DNA of 64,000 nt from Apostichopus japonicus (taxonomy: Eukaryota; Echinodermata; Holothuroidea; Aspidochirotida; Stichopodidae): the NCBI RefSeq assembly GCF_037975245.1, contig NC_092568.1, forward strand, positions 30,499,001-30,563,000, written 5' to 3'. Shown here in pieces: positions 33,401-47,112 of this stretch; position 1 is the first letter of the stretch; each line of letters starts with the position of its first letter. The notes under the pieces are model-generated. The model was not told the DNA's origin, made no database searches, and saw only the letters and a program-made list of their open reading frames with translations. Both the position numbers and the translations under genes were made by a program.

Positions 33401-36400
33401 CTTTGATACAACCATAGCCAGTATTTGTCTTTGATACAACTGTAGGTAGTAAATGTTTATCGAAAAGGCTGTTTTGGAACTTGGAACGCCGATTGTGACA
33501 ACAACAGGCAACAAAGTGCTGCATCTCTATACATATTAAGTCTGTTAATCAACGATAGGCTTATTTGACTGTGGAATGTTCTCAACTGAAATTTTATCTG
33601 CGTAAACGGGTTCTTAAGTAGATGTTAAAAAACTGACAAGATCGTATCCTAGTCTTTTTCGGCGGGTAGAGTATTGAATGAAACGGCACGCGATATGAAT
33701 GACAGCCTAGATGACAGAAGAATAGGTCACCTAATTTAGCCATAATCTTGCTACGTTCATTTCAATAGTTTTTCCTGTCTAGACTCTTAAACTCGTCCAG
33801 CAAGCTTATGGATTTGAATTATGGGTGTTTTAATAAAAAAGATAACTTGGCCAAAAAAAGTGTAGGCCCGGGCCTACAGTGCTACATACTGGCTACGCCC
33901 CTGATAGTTCTAAATTAGGATTAGATCTCTTACTGAAATATTGCTGACTTAATAAGGTGATCAAGAGTACAAGTTTTATGTAGAAAAGGGGCACAATTTT
34001 AACCTGAGGAAAAGTGGGGGGGGGGGGGGCACTTGCCCCCTGTGCCCCCCGGTTCCGCCGCCCTTGAAGGTACATGTACAGAGTAGTCTTACTTTTCAAC
34101 TTCTGATACTTGTAGATACAAAGATAGTCCAGAAATGTCTTTGATACAACTGTAGCTAGTAAATGTTTAAGTTAGCCTAATAAGAGAAGGCGAGAGCTAT
34201 CCGACGATTGCGATCTGATGCAAATTTGTCAAGTGTTTTCTCAACTGAAATATTATCTGCGTAAACGGGTTCTTAACTACATGTTAAAAAACTGACAAGA
34301 TCGGATCCTATAGTCTTTTTCGGGGGGTATAGAGTGTTGAATGAAACTATCGTGCTACATACTGGCTACGCCCTGATCATATGATATCAGTATCAGCAGA
34401 TTTTGTTTCCTGTTTAAATTCTTTTACATGTTCTTTTACATAATATATCAGAAAGACACACATAGTGCTCTTTTACAAGTTTTCCAGTAGGATGATTCTT
34501 GTTTATTGTCCAATGTCTGGACTTTAATACATTTGACGAACTTAACTGATGGACTATATAAACTTTCATATTTTGTAATACAGCCAGATATGCAGTGGCC
34601 TAAAAACAAATATCGTTATCGCAGTGTATTAGTAGTGTAATAATAATTTATAGGAAGTGCGTATCACGTACGATTGCTAGCTTAGCTTCATAACATGCTG
34701 TTCGTGCAACAACTTAGGACGACTCATTGAACGAACGTTGTCGACGTTGTTGTGCATACAGTTCGTGACATTCCATAGAGTGCGGTTAGGTAGGCAATAT
34801 GTATTTTATAACGCAGTGGCCAACTGTAGGCTTGTAATTGGCTATAAGCTAAATTTAGCTAATTGCATCTGCCAAACTAAGTAAGTAGTTGAATCAGTAG
34901 GCGTGAATGTTACTACGATTACAATCGAGTTAACGGAGCTGACGAGTATTCAAGATCAAAAGAGCACTGACAAAATACCATGCTAAAAAAACGACAGTTT
35001 AAAAAAAAAAATCGACACTGAAAGGGGGGGGAGCGGTCGCTCCCCTGCTCCCCCTGGCTACGTCCCTGATTAGCATGTGCTATTAGGATTATAGTAAGAA
35101 CTGAGGATATGTGTAATCCCAACATATCCAATTTGATGCATTTATTGGAATTACACATATCCTCAGTTCTTACTGTAATCCTAATATCACATGCAACCGA
35201 TTTATCATATTTATCAGCACCATCCAGCTTTTACTGTGGTACAAAACTTAAAGAGTTACAGTATAATTACTGTTACCCCCGTGTGAATCGTTGGAAATTT
35301 CGGGTAGAAGGACCGACAACATTTTAGAGCTAACTCTGCGATGAAAAGATAAAAAAACACACAAAGCTATATCAATGTGATAATGTGCACAGCAATTAAT
35401 GTCTATACGTCCACAACTAAGAAACTAATGTAGAAAATCAGTAGGCTACAACACAGTGCCAATGTGTAGACTCTTTACCCAAATATTGGTCCAAACAACG
35501 GGGGTTGTAGCTCATAAAGTATAAAACATTTATAGGAAAGTACGGTACATCACCAAATTGAAAGATAATGTCTAAAGTAATGCCCAGCATATCATTAAAT
35601 TACCCGCCCCCTTCCCCCTCACCACCCACACGATCTCACACACTCCATAACCATTTATCCATAAGCTACTCCGTCGATCCACTTAAGCTCAAGTTGCGAA
35701 GACCTATGTAGTTTTGACTCTGTTCATAGATGTCTACATCTATATGAACCAACTTATATAATCCCCCACCCACTCTTCGCGGACACGTATATTCTCACCG
35801 TACTTTGGACATGAATGTGTATAGGAATTAGCAAAGCAACACTTGGCAATCTTTCATGTGATAATGAATCCTCAAGAAAGTAAACATTGTTGGTTTATAA
35901 GATAAGATTAGATGATACAACAGCAGCTCCCTGAATAGACTTTGACAGACGTTGTCATTCTTTGTTTGCCTATAGGGCTCAGTTTTGAAACGATTTGCAA
36001 ATTCATTCAGTTTTGTTATCAATCTATTATAAAGCAAAATGTAAAACAAACTAAAACGAAATCAACTTAAAATATGACATAAGTGTTTCATTATGCCTCC
36101 TGCCCGCTACATGTTGCCCACAGGAACATGAGACCAACTGGTTTATACTATCAACTGGTTCATGGTACCAACTGGTTCATCCATAGTGCCAACTGTTTCA
36201 CGGTGCCAACCAGTACATTGTGCCAACCTGTACATGGTGGCAGGTGGTTCATGGTGGCAACGATTCATGATTACAAGCGGTTCGTGGTGGTGAGCGGTTC
36301 ATGGTGCCAACCTGTGCACGGTGACAAGTGGTTCATTGTGGCAAGCTGCTCGTTGTGGCAGCGGTTCGCGGTGGCAAGCTTTTCATGGTTCCTATTGTTC

Positions 36401-36460
36401 ATATCGTTTTGTGTCGTGCCTCAGCTAAATGTGGACTGTACACTAAAGATAATATTACTT

Positions 36461-36498
<38 letters not shown>

Positions 36499-39400
36499 CC
36501 TATATATATATATATAGGCCTATATATATATATATATATATATATACAGCTTATGTACATATTATGTACATAGGCCTATTATGACTCATAGAGTTTCTAT
36601 CGATGATAGCAGATTCGTTATCTTTTCGTGTACAGGTATGTTCTTTAAGTTGCAAACTACTTTAGATAAATATATGATTTTGTGTACCTGCAGTTACACA
36701 TAACCGATGCAGCGTCTGAGGGTTTTGCTCTCTGAACTCAAACGAAGGCGCTGAGGTTATTTGTCAAAGTAGAATAATATAAAATAAAATAAAATAACAT
36801 TTGTGAGTATGGGCGCATGGAGGAAGACCGGGACCGGGGGGGGGGGTGGGGTGTGGGCTTGGTCAGGAATATCACATTCCCCAAGATCTATCTCGGCTGT
36901 CTACTTTCCTTGACCTAGTGTATCATTAAACAATAATTCATATGTAAATGCTTCTGACATTACAGAAACCGTCTGCAGGGATCGAAACATCTTTCTTCTC
37001 CTACTATTTAATTTTTTTTATTAAAAAATGAAAATTCTAGAAAGTTTGTACACGTTTTTATTTATTTATTTTTCTAAATAGCATACCGGAAAGGCTTTTC
37101 TCGAACGGTTAGCTAGCGGACCGGTCGTCGGTGATGGGAGCTTCGTAGTGACGTTAGAGAGAAGAGGTTACGTCGAGGCTGGAGCGTGGACTCCTGAAGC
37201 TGTGGTCCAATACCCCGAAGCAGGTCAGTCACTTTCAATACTTCGGTGTATATACATGTAGGAAATATTATCAAGATTCGCGCTTTTCAATTTTCAACTT
37301 TGTTAATGCTCGCGTTTCATTCAAGGAATCAGTCAAACTGTTTTTTAGTATTTTTTATTTAATGGTTTTGTTGTGTTCTTTCAGTAAAACAACTTCATCG
37401 GGACTACTTAAGAGCTGGATCGGATGTGATGCAAACCTTTACTTTTTACTCCTCTGACGATAAATTAACTTTCGCTGGTAACCATGCGGACCAGCGAGAA
37501 ATTGTCAATGTATGTTTGCCCTTTTTTGTTTTGTTCATTGCTGGAAGCTAAGAAACCTGTAAAGTCAGGTTTGCGTGTGTATGTATGTGTGTGCGTCTGT
37601 GAAATTTGCTTGGGTTCACGATAACTCAACAACGGAGTGGTACCGGTAAATATTTGTCATACTTGCTATGCAAATGTATTATAGTAAAAAGGTGTGCCCT
37701 ATCGTTTTTGGCGCCAACCTTATGAATATAAATGAGGTTATAGGGTCAAACGTTAAAATCTACTGCAATAACTCCGCATCCTTAAGTCGGATTGTAAACC
37801 ACACTTGGTATACAGTTGTTTATAGCTGGTACATGTAAGCCTAATTATTTTGGTATATTTTTGGGTTGGTATGGCCCAAATTTACCCTCCACCTCGAATT
37901 CATTTTGGGCCACGTTCTTTGGGTCCGCATTTGTGGGGCCCAATATGTTTGTATCATTTGGGCGTAACATTTTGTTGAGCCCAATTTTTGGTAGAGGACA
38001 AATGTTAAAATTGCAATAACTCTGTAACCTGAAGTCGGATTGTAGCAAACCTTAGTATACAGTGGTTGGTTAATAGCTGGTACATGAAGGCCATCTGGGC
38101 TCCAAAAAATTCCGGGCCCATTTTTTGGCCCGGTGGGCCAAAAGTATACTTCCACCTCAAAAGCATTTTGGGGAAATACTTTGGCCCGAATTTGTGGGGC
38201 CCAATATTTTTGGGTCCATTGGGGCCGACATTTTGGGGGCTCAATTTATCTTTGAGCCATGTTGTCTGCGCCAAATAATTTGGGACCATTTAAGCGCAAT
38301 CGTTTATCAGGCTCAATTTTCTTTTGGAAGGACCAAAAATTTAAAATAGCAATAACTCTACAACTCTAAACCAGATTATATCCAAACTTGGAATACAGTT
38401 GTTGGTCACCAGCTGGTATATGTGGGCATATATATATATATCATGATATAAGGTGATGACATACAACACTTAAATATTCCAATCAGCAAGGAACCATAGT
38501 GCCCATTGGGCTCTTGTCTAACTTGCAAATTGTTATTTTGATGCATGAGTAATGTCATGATGGCAAGATGATAACTTCACGTTGAATTTGCATTATGGAG
38601 CGTCCATATTCAATATTGGTCCATATTCAATATTGGTCTCTCTCACTTAGTGCGAGAACTTAAACAGAGCAGCCTGTGATCTGGCCAGAGAAGTGGCGGA
38701 TGAAGGAGGTGCCTTAGTTGCTGGCGGTTTATCGCCCGTCCCTGGTTATGTAGAAAGTAAAGGCAAGGACCACGTCATGGGCGAGTTTATGAAACAGATG
38801 GAAGTCTTTAAAGAAAAAAAGATCGATTTTCTCCTCGGTGAGGTAAGACCGTTAAAGGTTTACACCTAAGACACTACATGAATGGAATTGATTTTCGGTT
38901 TCATGACATATTGTTTCACATGGCTAATTCCTTTGTTGTACTCTGTAAGTTCATCTATCTCAATCTGGAGTCCGTGGACCTCTAGAGGACATGTAAGAAA
39001 TCTGTGGGGATTCGTGAGGGCAAAGTGGCCAGCCAGGGTCCTCAGGAAATTGGGGTTCGTTAAAAATTCGAACGGGTCCATGGACTGTTTAACTGACCTA
39101 ATATAGAGAGTTGGGTAGCATCATGATTGATCCCTAGAGTAAGGCAATTTTTTTTCGGAGGCTTTTTTTCGGGAGCCGTTTCGGAGTTCCCGAACGAAGG
39201 CTTCCGAAACGGTTCCCGATAAACAGGAGACGGCCCCCTGAAAACGGGTGCCTGCGGTTCCCAGAGGGGCATTCGCAACATAACGATGACATCATATCAT
39301 CTAGTCGCGTTACAACTCGTTTTGCTTCAATCTCTTTCATCTTAAAGGACCTTGGCTCCGATGCATGGTATCCTCTAGATACATCTATAACACTCCTGAT

Positions 39401-42400
39401 AAACACTTTTGTTTAGTGCCGCTTGGCCGTTACGTAAGTTGTTTGGGACAGTTCACGTAGGAAAGTATACATTCTGGATTTTAATTATTCCAGTAATTTG
39501 CAGGTCTCGCAACTATTGCTGGTTTGGTACTATGACTTCAATTACAAACTGTGACGCCCTCGTGTGAAAAAAAGCTCCCGAAAAGAGCCCCGAAAAAACG
39601 GGGGCTCCGAAAGGAGGCCCCGAAAAACGGAGGCTCCCGAATTTGCGCCCGAGTTCGCCCGTTTGGACTTCCGAGGGGTGGGGATGGTGTAGAAGTAGCA
39701 CTATATATTCTACTTCGATGTTTTTTATAATTTTGCTGTTTTTGGTTTGGTTATAGTTTTTTGGTTATATTGAAGAAGCGGAATGGGCTATTGAAGCAAT
39801 GAAGACGATGCACCTACCAATCGCTTGCTCGATGAGGGTGGGACCAGCCGGGGATCTTTCGGGTGTTACACCACAAGAATGCGCAATTCGAATGGCTCAA
39901 GCAGGTATGAATATGAAGGAAGCAGTTTTGTGAATACGTATAAATCCAATCAATTCAGATATACTGCCTTAAGTATTTGATGATTAATGATGCCTCATCA
40001 TTTTCGTTATATCACCAATCCCCCACTCACGCTAACACAGAAAAATACGCAAAGGGTGTGGGGGGGGGGGAGGGAACACGCCCTTGCCTTAGACCCTATC
40101 TATCTAGGACGGGCATCAGTCAACGTTCGTGGATGGTGCAATATACATATGTGTGTGCTTTGTGAGACATACTGTATCCCTGTATATACATACAGGGCTA
40201 ATAATAGAGTAATGGTAGCGATACCAAGACGGCATGCTATTAACAAAACTTTCGGTTACATAATTATGTTGGTATATCTTCAAACACTTGTGCCATCGTT
40301 TCAGTAAAATAAAAAGAAGTATAGGCACAATCTCGAGACAATGTTAAAGTGGTATGTATATAGAGGTTTGTTAGTAGGTCGGAGTAATTTTAAAGATGTG
40401 ATGTGACTTACAGTACAACTCAGTTAAGGAACTAACGTACAACGTTTCTTTATCAAGCTCTATATTTAGATTAAAGAGAACCATAAAAACCTACTGGAAG
40501 TTTTCGGTTATTGTTTAAGCAATGTAAACACACTGTGTGTATTAGTGATGTAGTTAAGCTATATAGGCCAAGAATTTGAAGGTTCGATTGAAACAAAAAA
40601 AGCAGCAAATAGGCTGGGGCAGTTCACGCATGTGTCATTGTAGACTCAATATACATCTTCGTTGACAGGCGCAGACGTGGTTGGTGTTAACTGTAATTAC
40701 GATCCTTTCATCTCACTGGAGACATTAGAAATGATGAAGATTGCCTTGAAAGAGGCAGGATACGATGTCTATCTCATGGTCCAACCTGTAGGTTGGCATA
40801 CACAAGAAATACGAGATGACGAGAGAGGCTATACCGTCTTGCCTGAGTTTCCATATGGTCAGTCGAGTCGCTCTGATATCTGCATTGGTCTTCAAATGCA
40901 GCAAATGGCCACGCATGTAACCATACTGGGAAATTTCTACTTTTAATTGATTGATTTAATTGATTGTCTGTATTCTAGACATCAGTATTTAGCATCATGA
41001 GGCTACGACAGAAAACTTGAACAAGTCCCGTGTAATAATGTCATCAGCATATCAGAAAGCTAACTATATTATTATAACACATATATATATTATATATATG
41101 TATAGTGGTAGAGTTTTTTCCACCACTGTTTATCCATATAAATTGTTGTATCATATTCTGGGCGATGGCGGTGCGCCGATGGATCCAAGGCGACGAAGGC
41201 GCCGTCAAGTTAACGAACAGACGCGCCGACTTCCGTTTGGTCGCGAAAGGTTGTTGGTTCTAAGTCCTCGGTGACGTTGGTTAATTCGCTGAGCCGGTAG
41301 CAATATGTGACGCAGTCCACCCCGGTGTAACATGCCTTTCTTCTAACCATCATCAAATATAAGGTTGATAAATATGAAGTGTAATTTATGTTTATATAAA
41401 GTATACCTAATATCACCTCAAATGCCAATCACCATTTCCATAATTGTTCTATCCACCAGCTATGGAACCAAGGTTATTGACCAGAATTGACGTTGCAAGA
41501 TTTGCCAGAGAAGCATATAACCTCGGTGTGCGATATATCGGTGGCTGCTGCGGTTTTGAACCATATCACATTCGAGCTATCGCAGAAGAGGTATATGACC
41601 TCATAGTTTTCTGTTGACATGTATGACAAAGGACACACACGAACAAACACACAAACAAGCCAACGAGGAGTTTTCCGTCTGTTGACTTTTGTCACTTATG
41701 GAATGTAAAACAAACAACAATGTCATAGTTTACAGATATTGAATAAGTTAAAGGATTGGTTCAGGTGTTTGACATGTCTATTTTGTATGAAAGAGCACAA
41801 AAAGACAAAAAGAACAGTGAAGAAACTACCATGATAGCATGCTCTGTTAAGGAGATATGACAATTTGAAGATATCAAAATTTCTTTGAAAACGACTGGTG
41901 TAGAAAGACTTACTGTGAGTGTGTGACGTCACATCTTCACTTCCTTAACATTTGTGAATAAATTTCTTTAAAAATTATTTACATTTTTTAACGCATTTGA
42001 AATTAATATAATAAAAATTCTTCAGATGTTTAATCTCAAATGCTTCCTTTGACAAATATGAGATCTCCTGACATATCTTTTGGTTGAAAGTCATGAAATC
42101 TTACAAAATATTTAGAGCAAAAAACAAAGACTTTTCATGAATGTGATGATGTGACATCACAGCTAGTCAGAGTTTTGCAGTTTCTACACAATCTGATAAA
42201 ACTTTTCACTTGAATATCTCTTTAACCGAAAAAGATATTTGAATAGTTTTTTCACCATTGTGTTTCTTTCATTTTCCTCTTTCATATAACATGAACATGT
42301 ATGACAACTGAACCAATCCTTTCATCTAGTTAAATAGTGCCCATAGCTTATATACAATACTCTATACAAGAAAAAAAATAGGAAAGGATACGAGGTTGCA

Positions 42401-45261
42401 AATTCATAGGATTAAAACTACAAGCTTCAAGAGGGTACCGTGAACATGAGTAATCGGCTAGTCTTCGATTCTCAGCCGTTTGTAATAAGCAACAACAACG
42501 ACGACATTAATAACAAGAGCAATGATATTAACAAACTGATGATACCTTATCGAGCTCTCACGGTGATATCAAAATTGGTAACGAAAATAACATATCACAT
42601 TTCATATGAAGAGGATTAATAGATAACATTTTGTAAGTTTGTAGATGAAATTATCATTATCCATAACGAAGTTTGTCTTGTCGAGTTTTACTAACACAAT
42701 AGTTTACATAATTGGTGAGATCATAGAAAAAAAACAATTCCTATCATAATATTTCCCTTGATGCAGTGATAACTGCGGAAGGTTAGTATACTCTAAAAAG
42801 AATAAATCACTATTCATCTTTTCTAAATTCTTACTGTTTTCAAGCTGGCAGTAGAGCGGGGAGTTCGTCCACCTGGCAAAGACAAGCACGGTGGATATGA
42901 ATCACTAACGAAAAGTATGTTGGATAACCAAACCGATAGGTTAGTATGGACAATACATAAACTTTGCTTTTTTTTATTTGTATTAAATGTTAGTAAGAAT
43001 GTTTCTGAATGAATGATCTATAAGTTAAACCTATACTTTAACTTACAAGTTGAGTGTGATACTGAATGAAGAGTTTTGTACATTTTGTGACTTCCAGGTT
43101 AGAACTTATGATCCTGAATGCATGCCCGTATGTTGCAAAATATTCTCTAACTTCTATGCTGTTAATTAATGAGTACTATCCTGTATGAAGTAATTACATG
43201 TTTAGTACGTTCTTATACTGATAGGTTAGTAAGTATGATCCTGAATGAATACCGATATAGTGTAAAATATTCTTTAAATTCTATGCTGTTCATGAGTATT
43301 ATCCTGTATGAAGTAATTACATGTTTAGTACGTTCTTATACTGATAGGTTAGTAAGTATGATCCTGAATGAATAACCATACAGTGTAAATTATTCTTTAT
43401 ATTCTATGCTGTTAATGAGTCATATTCAACATGAAGAAATTACATGTTTAGTACATTCTTATACTCATAGATTAAGAAGTATAAGATATCGTAAAATAAG
43501 TATGACTTTGAATGAATTTCCACCGCAAACGAATTTTGGGAGACATTCTTTGGGCCCGAATTCGTGGGGCTCAATATTTCTGGGTCCATTTGGGCCCACG
43601 TTTTTGGGATTTTATCCACATTTTGAATACAGTTGTTGGTCAATAGCTGGTTCATGTGGGCATAAATATTATGATACTGGGTGTTGAATACTTTAATATT
43701 CCTTTGAGCAAGTAACTATAGTGCCCGTTGGGTTCTTCTTATATCTATCTTATTTCTCTCTCTCTTTCGCTTTTACTTTTAAAGATGTACCCGTGAGTAC
43801 TGGGAGAAGTTAACTCCTGCTACTGGCAGAAAAAATGGTAAATTACTAGCAAACATTGCTCCAAGAGAAAATGGTCAGCAAACATAATAGACAATATAAA
43901 ACGTTTGGTACGTATTTAATACGTTTACACTCTTTATTTCCAAAGAGCGAAAATTCAACCCCTGAGAGTGTCCTGGCTGATCAATCCATCTTCAAGGATG
44001 AATTCTACTCCTTCATTACAGTAAAACGCTCCAAATAGCTCACAACAAGAACGAAAATATCCTCTCTTTGGCAGCTGAACTAATTTTGAGTAAATCTTCT
44101 ATTAGGTAAAAATGAAATTCACTCCCCCAATAGAGATATCAACCTGGACACTCTTTAAAGATGCATTTCTCTCTCCCTGGAATAACGAGTGATATATAAG
44201 TCTGTCCGTATGTATGTCTGTATACTAATCTATAAATCTATAGTGCTATGTCTACTTTGTAAATTTCCTTTATGGATTCAAATTTCATTTCATATCATCA
44301 TTGGCGCCAACATTAAGCTGAAAAACCTTTAGAACGGAATAGCCCTTTTAGTTCCATTCATTGTTTTTAACAATATGGAAAATTTCTTGCATGATCAAAT
44401 TCCCAAGGTGGGGAGATGGAGGGGGTTGGGGAGTTGGGGGGGGAGGGGCGACAAAGAATTTGGGGATATTAATTAACCCGTAACATGTTTGATCCTCTTA
44501 TATTATATTTATGAATGCTTTCTGAAGTATAATGGTTCTCACTTTAAATCGTGGATTGTTCATTATCACTTCGTTCCATACTTTACTTTAATTAGAAACC
44601 TATTAACAGATGGTTCCATATATCTTACATATACCTTTACCTGTCAATGTGTTAGTTTTTGTGATAATTTTTTTTTTACGGGAGTATCAAGTTTTCTGCT
44701 TATATGACTCATGATAAGTACCGGTACTCACTGGCCGCATGGAGGTGTAACTATATACACCTGTATATGGCAACTCATTCGTTTACACACTGATACACCG
44801 ATCGCGATAAAATCAAAACAATGAAATCTTTAAAATAATCGAAAACAAAGGATCGTCTTATAGCGTCTAAAAATAACTCATCTAGATTAGTTTCATTTGG
44901 TCCCATGATTAAGTATTTGTGTGCATGTGCGCGTGTCTGTTTGTGTATGAGTTTAATTTCAAATCTGTTTGCTGTTTTTTTTTTTAAATGGGAGATAAGA
45001 CAGAAGGACGATGTAAACAAGCCCACCAGTCTCATTCCTGGATAACAACACATTGTATCTTGGCAAGCTGTTGGCAATGTGAATTATTTTGCCTTAGGGT
45101 GATGGTGGGTGGGGTGTGTGTTGTTGTGGTGGTGGTGGGGGGGGGGTGAGCTGGAGGAATGCCGTTTTTCAAGTCATTCATCTCAATGGTAACTCCTTTT
45201 TTCAGAATTAGAAGTACGCTCGTTCATCCATACTGTGTGCCGCGGTGACGCCTTGGAGTAG
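30441..45261 (+). CDS. BHMT: Betaine-homocysteine S-methyltransferase, copy B (10 exons)
   Basis: Tandem paralogue of copy A with identical exon lengths and phases: 30441-30446, 37082-37223, 37385-37509, 38651-38842, 39757-39904, 40669-40857, 41460-41590, 42845-42939, 43785-43837, 45206-45261. The protein is 378 residues and differs from copy A by D3H, A78T, T89I, A220S, K333T and N351K, with seven synonymous changes. The zinc cysteines 213, 297 and 298 and the GGCCGF block are unchanged, so it should be an active methyltransferase. No stop or frameshift is seen and all splice dinucleotides are kept. Intron 1 is enlarged to 6.6 kb by nested hAT-type elements. Whether both copies are expressed cannot be told from sequence; the promoter region differs from A by an upstream MITE. 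Confidence 0.93.
32659..32686. repeat. Short hairpin repeat, first of a pair (B)
   Basis: Unit B counterpart of the hairpin at 3268, with the same single mismatch. Confidence 0.6.
32724..32751. repeat. Short perfect hairpin, second of a pair (B)
   Basis: Unit B counterpart of 3333-3360; stem and loop unchanged. Confidence 0.65.
32857..35068. mobile_element. Non-autonomous hAT-type transposon, 2.2 kb, only in unit B
   Basis: The ends are CAGCGACGTAGCCAGG and CCTGGCTACGTCCCTG (inverted). The flanking 8-bp target duplication ATTAGCAT (32849-32856 and 35069-35076) is single in unit A. An 8-bp duplication and CAG...CTG ends are typical of hAT elements. I see no transposase. It interrupts the older foldback element in BHMT intron 1, and another element is nested inside it. 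Confidence 0.85.
33169..34066. mobile_element. Nested hAT-type MITE inside the 2.2-kb element
   Basis: Inverted ends CAAGGGCGGCGGAA and TTCCGCCGCCCTTG. The flanking near-duplication is AAGTTACA (33161-33168) and AAGGTACA (34067-34074), 7 of 8 matching. Runs of G sit just inside each end. Its interior (about 33345-33905) resembles outer sequence at 34080-34385, including CTGGCTACGCCCCTGAT, which itself looks like a transposon terminus. A further element of the same kind may therefore be buried here. Confidence 0.7.
36128..36390. repeat. Diverged minisatellite, unit about 17 bp (B)
   Basis: Counterpart of 4502-4846 with several units fewer, so the array changed length after duplication. Confidence 0.75.
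36468..36545. repeat. TA microsatellite with AGGCCT interruptions
   Basis: A TA dinucleotide tract broken twice by TAGGCCTA. At this point unit A has only a short ACACACAC stretch (4911-4920). The expansion is specific to unit B. Confidence 0.85.
37557..38498. repeat. Intron 3 repeat, about 3 tandem units (B)
   Basis: Counterpart of 5893-6830 with nearly the same sequence and unit number. Confidence 0.65.
39144..39690. repeat. Inverted-repeat element with CGGGAGCC-type ends, intron 4 (B)
   Basis: Counterpart of 7486-8062; the right arm is shortened by about 25 bases. Confidence 0.55.
41750..42322. mobile_element. MITE with AAAGGATTGGTTCAG inverted ends, intron 7 (B)
   Basis: Same element at the same intron position as in copy A, so it predates the A/B duplication. 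Confidence 0.7.
43095..43510. repeat. Tandem repeat of about 120 bp, intron 8 (B)
   Basis: Counterpart of 11415-11830 with the same number of units; two adjacent units are almost identical to each other (43169-43375). Confidence 0.75.
43535..43740. repeat. Partial copy of the intron 3 repeat family, intron 8 (B)
   Basis: Counterpart of 11855-12060. Confidence 0.6.
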
Positions 45262-45356
45262 ATTACCCCAATTGCCATGGTTACGTGAAACAGACATGCA
45301 TGGTCTCGTTATGTGGTGAAACCTCTCTTTGTCCCACCTCTGAATGCGTTCTTTAC

Positions 45357-45362
45357 AATAAA
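45357..45362 (+). terminator. Polyadenylation signal, BHMT copy B
   Basis: Same AATAAA at the same offset from the stop codon (45259-45261) as in copy A. The stretch holding it is missing from inverted fragment C. Confidence 0.5.
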
Positions 45363-46018
45363 CTTTGTATCTGCAACGTCGTCATGTCATATTGATAGCA
45401 AGCTGAATACCTCAATCTAGATTTAAGAGATTTAGGTCTAATGTAGTTACAATCACGTGGTTGCTTCTAACTAAAGAGTTGTTAAGCGTTTTACCCGAAA
45501 CAGAAAATGTTATGTTCTACATAATTTATTCATTTATTATTCATTATTCATTATTTATTATTCATTATTCATTAACTTATTATTGACAAATCTTAGAAAT
45601 TTATCAACGTTTTCATCTTTACTTGGGTGATTGTGTTGCTGTAAAATCATAGATAAATTACACTTTATCTATGTATTAAATAAACTTTCTTTTATACGAT
45701 ATAATATAAATTACTCGCAACGTCAATAGTTGTATTTTACACGAAGGTTGTCGCTGTTGACACCAATAATCAAGCCATTTTTATACTTTCTTTTCTTTTT
45801 CTAGCGACTATTCTTCGTAAATGTATTTTGGCACATAAATTAGCTACAAAAATATATATATATTTCTCAAAGCAAGGTAGGCCGGTGCAAAATCGCAAAG
45901 CTTTGCAAGTTTCGCGGCGTGCGGGTATTCCTTACTTTTTACCGATTTTTGTCCTTTCGATTTGCTGTTGTAATGTCGGCATCTTGAGCCGTACTTTTGT
46001 CTCCCGGCCGTATGGAAA

Positions 46019-46186
46019 GCCGTTTGACTTTTTATTCGATATTTGATGAATGATATCAGTGATTAATTGTTAATATCAGCAATTAAAAGTTGATATCAGC
46101 AATTAATTGTTGATATCATTAAATAATTGCTGATATCACCAAATAATTGTTGATATCATCAAATACCGAATAAAAAGTAAAACGGC
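46019..46186. repeat. Foldback with 20-bp GATATC tandem repeats (B)
   Basis: Unit B counterpart with arms and repeat number unchanged. Confidence 0.7.
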
Positions 46187-46908
46187 TCCTAGATCCACCA
46201 CTGGGATGTGATTTTATTCAGATTACAACGGCGTCACGACGTGGTATGAACTGGGATGACATCCATGTTTATATATATATATACCTCACCTCCCCTTCAA
46301 CGACATTACGCCCGCATGACCAGCACTTGGAAGAGATGAAATATGTTTGGAAGGCCGAATCGACGCAAAAGAACATCCGAAACATCCGAAAGTGACTGAT
46401 CACACTTTTGCTTATTTAATTTCTTCCTGAGGATAGTGATGACGACAATTATTTAGATACAAAATCATGTGACCGTAGGGACCTTTAGGACACAGAACAT
46501 ACATAATTCCGCTCCATATTCAGTGAATCATATGAATCAATACATCAATATTAATAATATAAGAACATCAATATTGACAGATAAATATAAATAAAAGTGA
46601 ATACAATTAAATTGTAGATGGCAGATGGCAGATATTAACAGATAATTGATTGAGGAAACTGGGGTATAAGCCGAAGTGATAGGGGGCAAACTTTACCAGA
46701 TATTGTAAGTTTCTTCAAACTTGGCAGAGTTGAGTTGATACCTGCTAAGAATGCTATTGTCGTTGTCGGTTTCAATTCAAGGGAAACTGAATCACGACTC
46801 CGAGGAAGGCGAAGAATCGGGCCGTCGAAGATATATTACGTTACATTTACTTCTGAGGTATAGCGATCTGTGGTGCGTATCCTTTAGTCCATTAGGGCGA
46901 AACAGCAC

Positions 46909-47112
46909 GTGAATTTGTTAATGGAGGGACAAAGTACACAACTTCATAGTAATTGGAACAACATCAACAACATAGACGATAACCTTAATCCTGACACTAT
47001 GGCTCAAAAACTATATATTGAATCCAGATTTAGCCAGTTAGAACCGGATGAAACCGACTTTCAGAGTATTAACTGTTTATTATCTGTTAATGTGTCCTCT
47101 TACAATAAATAA
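46909..47112 (+). CDS. Conserved short open frame downstream of BHMT (B), function unknown
   Basis: Unit B counterpart, 67 codons, differing from A at two residues (Cys to Trp and Ser to Ile, near codons 16 and 19). Confidence 0.3.
   Translation: MNLLMEGQSTQLHSNWNNINNIDDNLNPDTMAQKLYIESRFSQLEPDETDFQSINCLLSVNVSSYNK

Larger units (their letters stand above)
32761..35298. mobile_element. Foldback / MITE-like element split by a later insertion (B)
   Basis: The left arm remnant (32761-32856) and the rest (35069-35298) match 3370-3687 of unit A. Between them lies the hAT-type insertion with its 8-bp target duplication. The short inverted arm core is kept at 35090-35175. Confidence 0.65.

Noticed and set aside
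36083-36517. 144-codon frame in unit B intron 1
   Set aside because: It is produced by the 17-bp minisatellite and the TA tract; the unit A counterpart is split differently.
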